64,000 bases of DNA from Thunnus maccoyii. Taxonomy: Eukaryota > Chordata > Actinopteri > Scombriformes > Scombridae. The stretch lies in contig NC_056540.1 in assembly GCF_910596095.1 (NCBI RefSeq), positions 16,456,501 through 16,520,500 of the forward strand, read 5' to 3'. Numbering within the stretch: position 1 is the stretch's first letter; every line of letters begins with the position of its first letter. Shown here piece after piece: positions 35,255 through 46,468 of the stretch. The notes beneath the pieces were generated by a model. That model did not search any database. It worked only from the letters and a program-made list of their open reading frames with translations, and had not been told where the DNA came from. A program made the position numbers and the translations under genes.

Positions 35255-35275
35255 ATCGCTGTCTGTGGTGCTGAA
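35255..35275 (-). promoter_or_regulatory. RE1/NRSE-like element
   Basis: The minus strand reads TTCAGCACCACAGACAGCG: only one base (G to A) differs from consensus over these 19 positions. Confidence 0.72.
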
Positions 35276-35498
35276 TTCATGTTTTGGATGCAAGACCAAT
35301 ATGCAAAAACACAGTAAAGAGAGAAAAGCATATAGTTTTGATACTTTGCTGATCGGAGTGACCGTCTGATCATTGGTTCTAGATAGTCACAAACTATGTG
35401 CCTTGTTGCGTAAACAAAAGGTGAAAAAAATGTCTTTACGTCAGATCAACCATTTTAGGTCTTCTTACAGGATGCTTTGCCACGCTGCAGTGTAATGA

Positions 35499-35519
35499 TG
35501 CTCTATCCATGGTGTTGAA
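35499..35519 (-). promoter_or_regulatory. RE1/NRSE-like element, weak
   Basis: The minus strand reads TTCAACACCATGGATAGAG, with changes in both halves. It lies 183 bp before the V11 CSE, the same gap as for V9. Confidence 0.45.
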
Positions 35520-35681
35520 ATATGTGGCGAATGCACTCCGCTGAAACGGCTTAGTACTCAGTGTAATGAAGATTGTGTCCTTTAGTCGTTTATCACTGAC
35601 AGTGATTTCAATTCTGGTGATTTCTAAGAAAAAGCAATGGTTGATGTGTTTATTTCTACACGTTGTAGTTATTTCAAATGG

Positions 35682-35790
35682 CCATGAGGTGACACTATAG
35701 ACCGTAACACCGCCTGCAGGTCGCTGATGTGTAGAGGCTCCTCCCATATGAGAAGGATCATTATTTGTCTCAGTGCTTTGTTAGAATGAG
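35682..35790 (+). promoter_or_regulatory. V11 promoter: CTCF-like CSE, CTCCTCCC box, degenerate third block
   Basis: CSE 35682-35703 (CCATGAGGTGACACTATAGA + CC) fits the CTCF core well. CTCCTCCCA 35738-35746; CTTTGTTAGAATGAG 35776-35790 is a decayed third block. The CSE start is 239 bp before the ATG. Confidence 0.72.
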
Positions 35791-35920
35791 CAGAAAGGCG
35801 AAAGAGAATGGAGCTATGAAATAATCTGACGTTCAGTTTGATGTTCATGATCTTTTGGAGTAAATAGGCGAAAAACACGTCGATATACGGATCTATGCTT
35901 TGTTCTCCCTGTATGGAATT

Positions 35921-38296
35921 ATGCATCTGCCGACAAAAAAGACGACTATTGGAATATATCTAGTGCTTGTTATCTTGGAGTATAACTGGGGAGCGGTATC
36001 TGGGCAGCTCTCCTATTCCGTCTCAGAGGAGGTAAACCTGGGGACGTCTGTCGGAAATATCGCTAAAGATTTGAACCTCAATGTCCACGACCTGGAGTCA
36101 CGTATGTTTCAGATTGTTACTGGATCAAAGAGAAAGTATTTCGATGTAAATTTGAAATCGGGCTTCCTCTACGTCAGTGAGAGAATAGATAGAGAGGAGC
36201 TCTGCGCGAAAGCTACAAAATGCACACTGAATATAGAGGCTGTGGTTAACAATCCACTGAAACTTTACCGTATTGAAGTTAATATTCTTGATGTAAATGA
36301 TAATTACCCCACATTCAGTGCCAAATCACAGACTATCGACATAGCAGAGAGCATATTACCGGGAGCGACATTCCCTGTGCTGTCGGCCTACGATGCTGAT
36401 GTGGATAAAAATGGTATTAACACGTACAAGCTAAATACCAATGAATATTTTTCTTTAGCGGTGCACAGAGGGGAGAGTGTGTCAGCCGAGTTAGTCCTTC
36501 AGAAAGCATTAGACCGAGAGAAACAGGCTTTAATTAAACTCACACTGACCGCTGTAGACGGGGGGACACCACTAAAGTCAGGCACGTCAGAGATCATAAT
36601 TAATGTCTTGGACACAAATGATAATATCCCAACTTTTACCAAAACATTGTATAAAACAAGTATCATAGAAAATGCACCACTTGGCACTACAGTAGTTACA
36701 GTGACTGCAACTGACGCTGACGAGGGGACAAACAAAGACATTGTATATTTACTAAATTCGAAAGATCAGGATCATGTGTTGGACATTTTTGAGATTGATT
36801 CAGAATCAGGAATAATAACAGTTAAAGGAAAAATTGACTTTGAAACAAATCCTGCCTTTGAAATTCGTGTACAGGCTGCTGACAAAGGCCAGCCTCCGTT
36901 AACAGTACAGTGTAAAGTATTAGTGGAGGTGGTGGACCTGAATGACAATGCGCCTGACATCACGGTGACGTCACTGCTCAGCACCGTGAGGGAGGACGCT
37001 GAAATTGGTACTGCCATTGCACTTGTTTCAATTCTTGACAGAGATGGAGGCAAAAACGGTGAAGTCAAATGTGAAATATTGAATTCTGTCCCCTTTGAAT
37101 TAGACACAAATTATAAAAATTATTATTCTTTAGTTATTGGTGCAGCCCTAGACAGGGAACTTATTTCTCACTACAATATCACTATTAAAGCTACTGATGA
37201 AGGAAAGCCCCCTCTCTCCAGCACCAGTGTGGTTATTGTTCAGGTTTCTGATATAAATGACAATGCACCTCTGTTTTCAGAGAGTGTAATTAATATGTAT
37301 GTGGAAGAAAACAGTCCAGTTGGGACAGTTTTGAAAGCCGTATCTGCAGCTGATACTGACATTAGTGAAAATGGCCGAGTAAGCTATTCATTAGTCAGTG
37401 ATAATAACTTAGTGTTGTTGTCTTCAATGATTAACATTAACTCAGAGACTGGAGATATAATCAGCCTGCAGTCTTTTAACTTCGAGGAGTTAAAAATGTT
37501 TCAGTTTAAAGTTCAGGCCACAGACTCTGGTGTTCCTCCACTCAGCAGTAACATTACTGTGAATGTTTTTATTCTGGATGAGAATGACAATAATCCAGCT
37601 ATTCTTGCGCCCTATTCTGAGCACGGCTCCGTTAACAGTGAGAGCATCCCCTATTCTGCTGAAGCAGGCTACTTTGTGGCAAAGATCAGGGCTGTAGACG
37701 CAGACTCTGGATACAATGCACTGCTTTCTTATCACCTGTCTGAGCCCAAAGGAAACAACCTCTTCCGGATCGGAACCAGCACCGGGGAAATCAGGACTAA
37801 GAGGAGAATGAGTGACAATGACCTGAAAACTCACCCTTTGGTGGTGTTAGTTTCTGATAATGGAGAACCCTCCCTGTCAGCTACTGTGTCTATTGATGTG
37901 GTGGTGGTTGAAAACACAGCTGACATCCAGACTCCGTTCAAACACGTGCCTGTGAAGGAGGAGAGGTTCTCTGATTTAAACCTGTATCTGTTGATTGCCA
38001 TCGTGTCGGTGTCAGCGATCTTTCTGCTGAGCCTCATCAGTTTAATAGCTGTCAAATGTCACAGGACAGACGGCAGTTTCGGCAGGTACGGCGCCCCAAT
38101 GATCACCACCCACCCTGACGGGAGCTGGTCTTATTCTAAAGCTACTCAGCAGTATGACGTGTGTTTCAGCTCAGACACACTTAAGAGTGACATGGTGGTT
38201 TTCCCTGCGCCGTTTCCACCTGTAGATGGAGAGCTAATCAGTATTAACGGAGGAGACACTTTTACCAGGACTCAGACTTTACCTAATAAAGAAAAG
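35921..38296 (+). CDS. pcdha: V11: clustered protocadherin (alpha-type) variable exon
   Basis: 792 residues from the ATG at 35921 ([10 protein letters not shown]), placed like the MPLPS starts of its neighbours after TATGGAATT. Signal peptide ends GAVSG. Linkers DVNDN, DTNDN, DLNDN, DINDN, DENDN; EC1 loop CAKATKC. Its 3' block is the least homogenised of the V1-V13 set: [34 protein letters not shown] and KEERFSD. EC3 lacks the NAT sequon ([10 protein letters not shown]). Tail PVDGEL...LPNKEK, donor AAAAG|GTAAG. Confidence 0.93.
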
Positions 38297-38557
38297 GTAA
38301 GAACACTGGCATAAATTTTATTACTGCACTACATTTTGGTTGATAGTCAACTGTGAAATTGTAGTTTTTAATGGTAATTTCAATGGGCTTTGTGCTACCT
38401 AAGTAACAACAAGCTTTCATTGTAATGGACTTTATGTGCAGGTTTAATGAAAATTAAACAAGGTTGTTGTGATATGTTGATATAGGTCTGCTGTAGATAC
38501 AGTATATTATATTGCAGTCTCCTCGTTTTTGGCTGCTGACTGCATTTCAATGTGTAT

Positions 38558-38578
38558 GTAACTGTCCGTGGTGCTGAA
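38558..38578 (-). promoter_or_regulatory. RE1/NRSE-like element, strong
   Basis: The minus strand reads TTCAGCACCACGGACAGTT: the first 17 bases equal the consensus. It lies 873 bp before the V12 CSE. Confidence 0.75.
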
Positions 38579-39430
38579 AGCAAGATTCTGATCATCTTCT
38601 GCCTGCAGCACCCATCACATCTGGAAAAAATATACTTCCTTCCAATAAGTTAGGTCTACGTCCAATGATGCAGTATATCTACAAATGTACATATATATTT
38701 TATTCTTTTTTTTTATTTTATATTTATTGTATGATGAGAATAGCATGTGAAAATTCATCATTCAGTCATCCTTTGGCTACTCACTCAAAATTGTTCAAGT
38801 CAGTGTTCTTGTGACTTTCATTTGACAGTGCTAGTATTTTTGAGGTGTGTGTCTGACTATTCACAGATTCTATTATTTGGTGTTTCCATTATTATTTTAT
38901 CTGTTAAAAGTGACTTCTGTAATGACTTTGTAATACCTAAACCAAATAGCAACCCATTACCTCAGTCTATAATTTCAAGTTTTGCAACGTGTAACCTTAT
39001 AAACTACAAACTTGAATATCTCCATTGCCTGGCTTATATGATGCAAAGTATATCACATTCAGTAAGAGAGAAAAGAAATGTTTTTGTCATGTCCTGAAAA
39101 TATCAATCACTCCACTTCATGTTTGATGGAAGCCATAATGTCAACGATGAGTATTAGTTAATATCCCTGGTCATTTTGGGTAATTTAATAGAGCAAAGTC
39201 ACAGTATATTAACTAATATGATTAAGGATCCACATTCTGCCTGCAGCGTTACAAAAACTGTGAGACTGTCTATATGCTTTGAGATATATGGTGAGGTTTT
39301 AAATTTGTCATTCATCCCAATACTTGCAATAACTCATAGTGCTGTTTGAAATTGAGTAGTTATCAGCGTCTCTTAATTAGGAGGGGCATTTTAGATATTG
39401 TTTTATAAGGTGTGTAGTTATTCAACATCA

Positions 39431-39525
39431 CCACGAAGTGACGCTATAGACCGTAACACAGAAATGTTGAGGCTCCTCCCAGAGAACAAAACGGAATGAC
39501 TGTGGATTTTTATCACAAAGAGACA
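39431..39525 (+). promoter_or_regulatory. V12 promoter: CTCF-like CSE, CTCCTCCC box, ACAAAGAGAC-like block
   Basis: CSE 39431-39452 (CCACGAAGTGACGCTATAGA + CC). CTCCTCCC starts at 39473, only 42 bp from the CSE start where all others have 53-57. TATCACAAAGAGACAC 39511-39526. The CSE start is 241 bp before the chosen ATG. Confidence 0.73.
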
Positions 39526-39671
39526 CGAGAAGACAGGGGACGGCATAACGGAGTATTTTTCTTTAAAATGAAGAAAACTGAAAAAGCGTTGCCTAAAATT
39601 TTGTCACATTTCATCATTTCACGGTAGAAACACCATTGTGGATGTATGCTTCGTTCTTTTCCGGCGGAATT

Positions 39672-42053
39672 ATGCCTTTACCGAGTAGCAGGAGGTCTAT
39701 TGTTACATATCTTGTGCTTGTTTTGTTTGATTGTTACTGGGAAGCGGCGTCTGGGCAGTTCTCCTACTCTGTCTCAGAGGAGGTAAACCCGGGGACTAAT
39801 GTCGGAAATATCGCCAAGGATCTAAACCTCAATGTGCAGGATCTGGAGTCCCGTTCATTCCAGATTGTTACAGGATCTAAGAGGAAATTCTTCGACGTAA
39901 ATCTAAAGACCGGATTTCTGTATGTCAATGAAAGGATAGACCGAGAGGAGCTATGTGCAGATGAACCCAAGTGCACTGTTAGCGTAGAGGCTGTGATAAA
40001 CAACCCATTAAAGCTTTACCGCGTAGAGATAGAAATTAGAGATGTGAATGACCATTCTCCGTCTTTTAACACAAAATCGCAAATACTGGACATTGCAGAG
40101 AACACCGTACCTGGATTTAGATTCGCGTTGTCGGAGGCAAGCGATGCTGATGTGGGTAAGAATGGTGTTAGTACGTATAAGCTCAGTCCAAACGAATACT
40201 TTACTCTTGCAACACACAAACGAGGGGAGAGTATATCCCCAGAGTTAGTGCTGCAGAAAGTCCTAGACCGCGAGAAAAAGCCTCATATGCAGCTCACGTT
40301 AACTGCAGTAGACGGGGGAACTCCGCCAAATTCAGGCACATCAGAAATAGAAATAAATGTACTAGACAATAATGACAATGCACCAATGTTCAGCAGTACT
40401 CTTTACAAAGTAAGAGTGTTTGAAAATATCCCGATTGGTACGGCAGTCTTCACTTTAAATGCGACCGACGCTGATGAAGGAACAAACAGTGAAATTGTAT
40501 ATTCGCTTCGTAGCAAAGATCAGGATCATATTTTTGATATTTTTAAAATTGACCCTGACACGGGGATAATTTCAGTGAAAGGCAAAATCGACTATGAGGA
40601 AAGAAAGGCTTTCGAGATCCGAGCAGAGGCTAGAGACAAAGGCCAGCCTCCTATGTCTGCTCATAGTAAAGTGCTAGTAGAAGTAATTGATGTAAACGAC
40701 AATGCTCCTGAAATCACGGTGACGTCACTGCTCAATACAGTGAATGAGGATGCTGGTGTAGGAACAGCTATTGCACTTGTATCAGTTCTTGATAGAGACA
40801 GTGGCAAAAATGGTGAAGTGAAATGTGAGATCTTAAATAATGTTCCGTTCAAATTGGAGTCAAATTACAAAAACTATTTTTCTTTAGTGGTTACAGGGCA
40901 TCTAGACAGAGAGGTAACTCCTCAGTACAATGTGACAATTTCAGCTACAGATGAAGGGACTCCTCCTCTTTCCAACACCAGTGTCATTACTGTTTATGTT
41001 TCTGACGTTAATGATAATGCTCCACATTTCCCAGAACCTGTGATAAACGTTTATGTGAAAGAAAACAGCAAAGTAGGAACAGTTATTAAATCAGTGACTG
41101 CAACTGATGCTGACACTGACAGGAACGGCCAGGTGAGCTATTCATTTTTACAAAGTAACACTAACTCGTTGCCCTTGTCTACAATGGTGAATATAAACTC
41201 AGAGACTGGAGATATAATCAGCCTGCAGTCTTTTAACTTTGAGGAGTTGAAAACATTTCAGTTTAAAGTTCAGGCCACAGACTCTGGTGTTCCTCCGCTC
41301 AGCAGCAACGTGACTGTGAACGTTTTTATTCTGGATGAGAATGACAACAGTCCTGCTATTCTGGCGCCCTATTCTGAGCACGGCTCTGTTAACAGTGAGA
41401 GTATCCCCTATTCTGCTGAAGCGGGCTACTTTGTGGCAAAGATCAGGGCTGTAGACGCAGACTCTGGATACAATGCGCTGCTTTCTTATCACCTGTCTGA
41501 GCCCAAAGGAAACAACCTCTTCCGGATCGGAACCAGCACCGGGGAGATCAGGACTAAGAGGAGAATGAGTGACAATGACCTGAAAACTCACCCCTTGGTG
41601 GTGTTGGTTTCTGATAACGGAGAACCCTCCCTGTCAGCTACTGTGTCTATTGATGTGGTGGTGGTTGAAAGCACAGCTGACATCCAGACTCCGTTCAAAC
41701 ACGTACCTGTGAAGGAGGAGAGCTTCTCTGATTTAAACCTGTATCTGCTGATCGCCATTGTGTCGGTGTCAGCGATCTTTCTGCTGAGCCTCATCAGTTT
41801 AATAGCTGTCAAATGTCACAGGACAGACGGCAGTTTCGGCAGGTACGGCGCCCCAATGATCACCACCCACCCTGACGGGAGCTGGTCTTACTCTAAAGCC
41901 ACTCAGCAGTATGACGTGTGTTTCAGCTCAGACACACTCAAGAGTGACATGGTGGTTTTCCCCGCGCCGTTTCCGCCTGTAGATGGAGAGCTAATCAGTA
42001 TTAATGGAGGAGACACTTTTACCAGGACTCAGACTTTACCTAATAAGGAAAAG
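39672..42053 (+). CDS. pcdha: V12: clustered protocadherin (alpha-type) variable exon
   Basis: 794 residues from ATG 39672 ([10 protein letters not shown]); an in-frame ATG at 39642 would add ten residues and cannot be excluded. Signal peptide ends EAASG, then [10 protein letters not shown]. Linkers DVNDH, DNNDN, DVNDN, DVNDN, DENDN, with His in the EC1-EC2 linker as in V9. EC1 loop CADEPKC, and SRSFQIV where most have SRMFQIV. EC4 has [12 protein letters not shown]. Juxtamembrane TPFKHVP as in V11; tail PVDGEL...LPNKEK; donor AAAAG|GTAAG. Confidence 0.92.
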
Positions 42054-42296
42054 GTAAGGACATAGTTACATTAAGAACTTATTATTGCAATTTTTCTATG
42101 TTGAGAATTGGAGGTGTCTTTTTAAAGTCACTTTAAAGGGTTTTGTGCTATGTAGCTGACAAGAAAATTAAATTTGAACTACTGTTCGAGTTAAAATATA
42201 AATTATATCAAGTTTAACATGAGTAGAGACTAGCCTGCTGTGCATTTGTTGATGGTTTTCTCATTTGTTAACTACCTATTTGGTATTGTAATGTGT

Positions 42297-42317
42297 GTCG
42301 CTATCCATGGTGCTGAA
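42297..42317 (-). promoter_or_regulatory. RE1/NRSE-like element
   Basis: The minus strand reads TTCAGCACCATGGATAGCG, same variant as at 24847 and 31583. Confidence 0.65.
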
Positions 42318-42814
42318 CGCAAGTTTGAGAACGTGTGGTCCCGGCATGTTTTAAACAGTGTTTTCTCCCTCTGCCTTGTGTTCGAAAAGAAACTAACTTT
42401 AGACAATTGTACGGTTTTATGTGATATTTTACACAAGTGTATCTTCTCAATTTTTTAGCATTTTTGGAGGATGTATTTACGTCTCCCCTGTCCACATTTT
42501 GCTTCTGCATTTACTGAAAAAAGAGTGTTTGTGACAGGCTTTGTTTGTGTGCTTTGTGTGTGCTATACTTATCTGGATTTTGTATCTGCATTTTCACCAA
42601 GTTTTCTTCCGTTTAAAAACCATCTGACTCATTGTAGAAGCATTGTGGAGAGTAACTGAAATAGCTGAAAAACAATTAATGGATGAATATAACACGGGGT
42701 CTTATTGGCCATACGTTTCCCTCAGATTTGGTCAAATGTTTTCTGGGGAAATTAATGCGGGGATCTTTGTAATATTGTTTTGTCTTTGATGTCGAATGTA
42801 GTTATTGCAAGTGT

Positions 42815-42925
42815 CCACATGGGGACACTGTAGACCATCACATTTGAGCTTCCTCTTTGGTGGCTCGCGGCTCCTCCCAGATTCAAAGGACGAAGATGTT
42901 TCTCAGGCGAGTGAAACAAAGAGAC
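42815..42925 (+). promoter_or_regulatory. V13 promoter: CTCF-like CSE, CTCCTCCC box, ACAAAGAGAC block
   Basis: CSE 42815-42836 (CCACATGGGGACACTGTAGA + CC), CTCCTCCCAG 42871-42880, GTGAAACAAAGAGAC 42911-42925. The CSE start is 259 bp before the ATG. Confidence 0.75.
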
Positions 42926-43073
42926 TTCGAGGGTGAAAGAGGACGGTACCACGACGATTTTCGTGTGGCAGTTTAAATTCGTTTCGTGCATTTTCATGTT
43001 AAGCTTCAATTCTTTATTTTTGTGACGCAGTACAACGAATCTGTCTGTATGATTTCTCTCGATATATGGAATA

Positions 43074-45452
43074 ATGCATTTACCGAGCAGAACGAGCTCT
43101 GTGTGGATTTGTCTCTTGTTCGTGCTGCTGGATTGTTACTTGGAAGCGGTGTCTGGGCAGCTCTCTTACTCAGTCTCAGAGGAGGTAAACGTGGGGACTT
43201 CTGTCGGAAATATCGCTAAAGATTTGAACCTCAATGTCCAGGATTTGGAGTCCCGCATGTTTCAGATCGTTGCTGGATCAAAGAGAAAATATTTCGAGGT
43301 AAACCTAAAGACTGGTGTCCTCTACGTTAATGAGAGAATAGATCGAGAAGAACTCTGTGGCGATCAGCCTAAATGTTCCCTCAGCGTAGAAGCAGTTATT
43401 AATAATCCGTTAAAATTGTATCGTATTGAAATTGTAATATTAGACGTGAATGACAATTCTCCATCATTTCTCAGCACGTCACAGGTATTAAACATTACTG
43501 AGAACACGGCAGCAGGTACAAAATTTCCTCTGCATCCAGCTCATGATGCAGACGTCGGTAAAAATACTGTGAATACCTACAAGCTTAGCCAAAACGAACA
43601 CTTCTCTCTTGATACACATAAAGGAGAGAGTGTAACTCCAGAATTACTGCTTCAGAGGGTTTTAGACAGAGAAAAAGAGCCTGTGATTCGACTCACTTTG
43701 ACAGCTATTGATGGAGGAACTCCTGCTAAATCTGGCACTATGACTATAATAGTAAATGTGTTGGACATTAATGACAATTCGCCAATTTTCAGTAAAACAC
43801 TGTACAAAGCCAGTGTGTATGAAAATGTAAAGATAGGGACATCAATAATTACGTTAAATGCTACTGATTTAGATGCAGGCCAAAATGGACAAGTCTTTTA
43901 TTCATTCAGTGAAGTAGGTAGAGGGAAACAAACTGATCTGTTTGCTATAGACGAAAAAACTGGGACTGTAACAAATAAAAAGAATATTAACTTTGAAGAG
44001 AATAATGCTTTTGAGATTCGAGTTCAAGCCAGTGATGGAGCAGTTTTTCCGATGACCTCACACTCCAAATTATTGATTGAAGTCTTAGATGTCAATGACA
44101 ATGCCCCAGAAATTTCAGTTACATCACTGTTAAACACAGTGAAAGAGGATGCGTCCATTGGCACTGCAATTGCACTTGTTTCAGTATTTGATAAAGACGG
44201 AGGTAAAAATGGCATGGTGCACACTAAAATTTCCAATAATGTACCTTTTAAATTAGAGTCAAATTATAAGAATTACTATTCACTGGTGGTGGACGGTCCT
44301 CTTGACCGAGAGAGCGTATCATTATACAATATCAGCATCACTGCAACCGACGAAGGCAGCCCATCACTCTCTAGCACTAGTGTTATTCATGTACACATAT
44401 CAGATGTAAATGATAACAAACCTCTCTTCACAGAAAGTATAATCAATGTCTATGTGAAAGAGAACAGTCCAGTAGGGGCAGTTATAAAAACAGTGTCAGC
44501 AATTGATGCTGACATCGATCAAAACGGTCATATGAGCTATTCATTTTTACCTGACAACAGCAATTCGTTGCCACTTTCTACCATGGTAAACATCAATTCA
44601 GAGACTGGAGATATAATCAGTTTGCAGTCATTTAATTATGAAGAGTTGAAAACGTTTCAGTTTAAAGTTCAGGCCACAGACTCTGGTGTTCCGCCGCTCA
44701 GCAGCAACGTGACTGTAAACGTTTTTATTCTGGATGAGAATGACAACAGTCCTGCTGTTCTGGCGCCCTATTCTGAGCACGGCTCCGTTAACAGCGAGAG
44801 CATCCCCTATTCTGCTGAAGCGGGCTACTTTGTGGCAAAGATCAGGGCTGTAGACGCAGACTCTGGATACAATGCGCTGCTTTCTTATCACCTGTCTGAG
44901 CCCAAAGGAAACAACCTCTTCCGGATTGGAACCAGCACCGGAGAAATCAGGACTAAGAGGAGAATGAGTGACAATGACCTGAAAACTCACCCCTTGGTGG
45001 TGTTGGTTTCTGATAACGGAGAACCCTCCCTGTCAGCTACTGTGTCTATTGATGTGGTGGTGGTTGAAAGCACAGCTGATATCCAGACTCAGTTCAGACA
45101 TGTGCCTGTGAAGGAGGAGAGCTTCTCTGATTTAAACCTGTATCTGCTGATCGCCATTGTGTCGGTGTCAGCGATCTTTCTGCTGAGCCTCATCAGTTTA
45201 ATAGCTGTCAAATGTCACAGGACAGACGGCAGTTTCGGCAGGTACGGCGCCCCAATGATCACCACCCACCCTGACGGGAGCTGGTCTTACTCTAAAGCTA
45301 CTCAGCAGTATGACGTGTGTTTCAGCTCAGACACACTCAAGAGTGACATGGTGGTTTTTCCCGCGCCGTTTCCGCCTGTAGATGCGGAACTGATCAGTAT
45401 TAACGGAGGGGACACTTTTACGCGAACTCAGACGTTGCCCAATAAAGAAAAG
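43074..45452 (+). CDS. pcdha: V13: clustered protocadherin (alpha-type) variable exon
   Basis: 793 residues; start [10 protein letters not shown]. Third member of the V8/V10 type: EC1 loop CGDQPKC, EC3 [13 protein letters not shown] and [17 protein letters not shown], but with [12 protein letters not shown] where V8 and V10 have [12 protein letters not shown]. Linkers DVNDN, DINDN, DVNDN, DVNDN, DENDN. The end of the exon (ACGCGAACTCAGACGTTGCC) and the interval after it match V14, not V8 or V10, so the 3' end was exchanged with V14. Tail LPNKEK; donor AAAAG|GTAAG. Confidence 0.93.
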
Positions 45453-45868
45453 GTAAGCCATGCCTAATATCATTCATCTAAGGGAGTGAATCTCTTGAAT
45501 GTTTGGGTTAACATGTTTTGCGTATTTTTTGTACTAATGTTGAAAAACCAATATTCATGCCCCCGTATTCCACATGATTGAAGTGTTGGTTCATTAAAAT
45601 ATGCACATTTATTGCAAAGTCTATTTCAACTTTACCTACAAATAATTATTATCTGCTGCTGTACTTGCTGTACTCTAAATTGTTTGATAGCGTTTTGGTA
45701 ACTATAAAGAGGGTCTGTTATGAATGAGTATGTGTTGAGGACGGCTAAATGATGTGACAATAATTTTGAGTATAACAAAGTTGAACTCGGTTCACTTACT
45801 TTTTATGGTGTCTCTGATACTCTGCTGTCACTTGAGCAATGGCACGACGTGCATTGAAACTGCATTGA

Positions 45869-45889
45869 GACGCTTTCCGTGGTCCTGAA
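45869..45889 (-). promoter_or_regulatory. RE1/NRSE-like element (first of two)
   Basis: The minus strand reads TTCAGGACCACGGAAAGCG: two changes from consensus. Confidence 0.6.
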
Positions 45890-45921
45890 AACACCTCTTC
45901 TCTACAATGCATTGAGATAAG

Positions 45922-45942
45922 GGCGCTGTTCATGGTGCTGAT
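45922..45942 (-). promoter_or_regulatory. RE1/NRSE-like element (second of two)
   Basis: The minus strand reads ATCAGCACCATGAACAGCG followed by CC, giving the full canonical AGCGCC end with one change in the GGAC core. Confidence 0.65.
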
Positions 45943-46220
45943 GTTGTGAAGTGTATTTTTCAAGGTTATATTCGGTGTCTTAATGTTCAGTAACTAATTA
46001 GAGATGAAGATAGTGTAAAAACAAATTAAACAAGAGGATATTATGTCAATAAATTTCAAGACAAATTTATTAAACTGCATATTTTACAGATACATGTTTT
46101 ATAAACAGGCTGCCAGTTGGGTTCAAGTCTTCTATAATCAACCTCATTGATACAGTCTACTGTAGTTTAGATGCAACATTTCCTCTTCTCTTTTGGGCCT
46201 TGTTTCTATATAAAAAAGTG

Positions 46221-46280
46221 TCACAAGATGTCGCTAGAGACCACGCAAAAATCTTGTGTTCAGTGTTTGGAAACTCCTCC
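46221..46280 (+). promoter_or_regulatory. V14 promoter: second-class CSE and CTCCTCC box
   Basis: CSE 46221-46242 (TCACAAGATGTCGCTAGAGA + CC) belongs to the CAAGATGTCGC class of V14, V15 and V17-V19, and continues ACGC. CTCCTCC starts at 46274, 53 bp from the CSE start. No ACAAAGAGAC block is seen. The CSE start is 248 bp before the ATG. Confidence 0.75.
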
Positions 46281-46468
46281 TCTATTCATGACAAAAAAAG
46301 AAAACGTCATCATCTGAGAGTGCTTTGTGAAAACAGCGTACAGACGAGTCAAGCGCTAAAGGGAGAGGAACCTAAGCAAGAATGGATATATAAAAAGGAT
46401 ATTTTTTCATTTTCCGGGGAGAGGCCAAGAGGCAGAAACCAGGATTCGTTGCATTTTCTTTAGCAGCA

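Larger units (their letters stand above)
34740..35920. other. Interval V10-V11
   Basis: Holds two RE1-like sites (35255-35275, 35499-35519) and the V11 promoter (35682-35790). The rest is AT-rich with nothing recognised. Confidence 0.65.
38297..39671. other. Interval V11-V12
   Basis: Holds an RE1-like site (38558-38578), about 800 bp of AT-rich unique sequence in which I recognise nothing, and the V12 promoter (39431-39525). Confidence 0.65.
42054..43073. other. Interval V12-V13
   Basis: Third copy of the V7-V8 / V9-V10 interval, slightly more diverged. Holds an RE1-like site (42297-42317) and the V13 promoter (42815-42925). No gene seen. Confidence 0.7.
45453..46468. other. Interval V13-V14
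   Basis: Near copy of V14-V15 (48848-49863). Holds two RE1-like sites (45869-45889, 45922-45942) 32 bp apart and the V14 promoter (46221-46280). TATA-like CTATATAAAA at 46206 lies just before the CSE and GGATATATAAAAAGG at 46384 just before the ATG. No gene seen. Confidence 0.7.

Noticed and set aside
46203-46400. TATA-like ATATAAA sequences beside the V14 and V15 promoters as core promoter elements
   Set aside because: One lies upstream of the CSE and one very near the ATG, neither at a fixed place in other members; left as a remark only.
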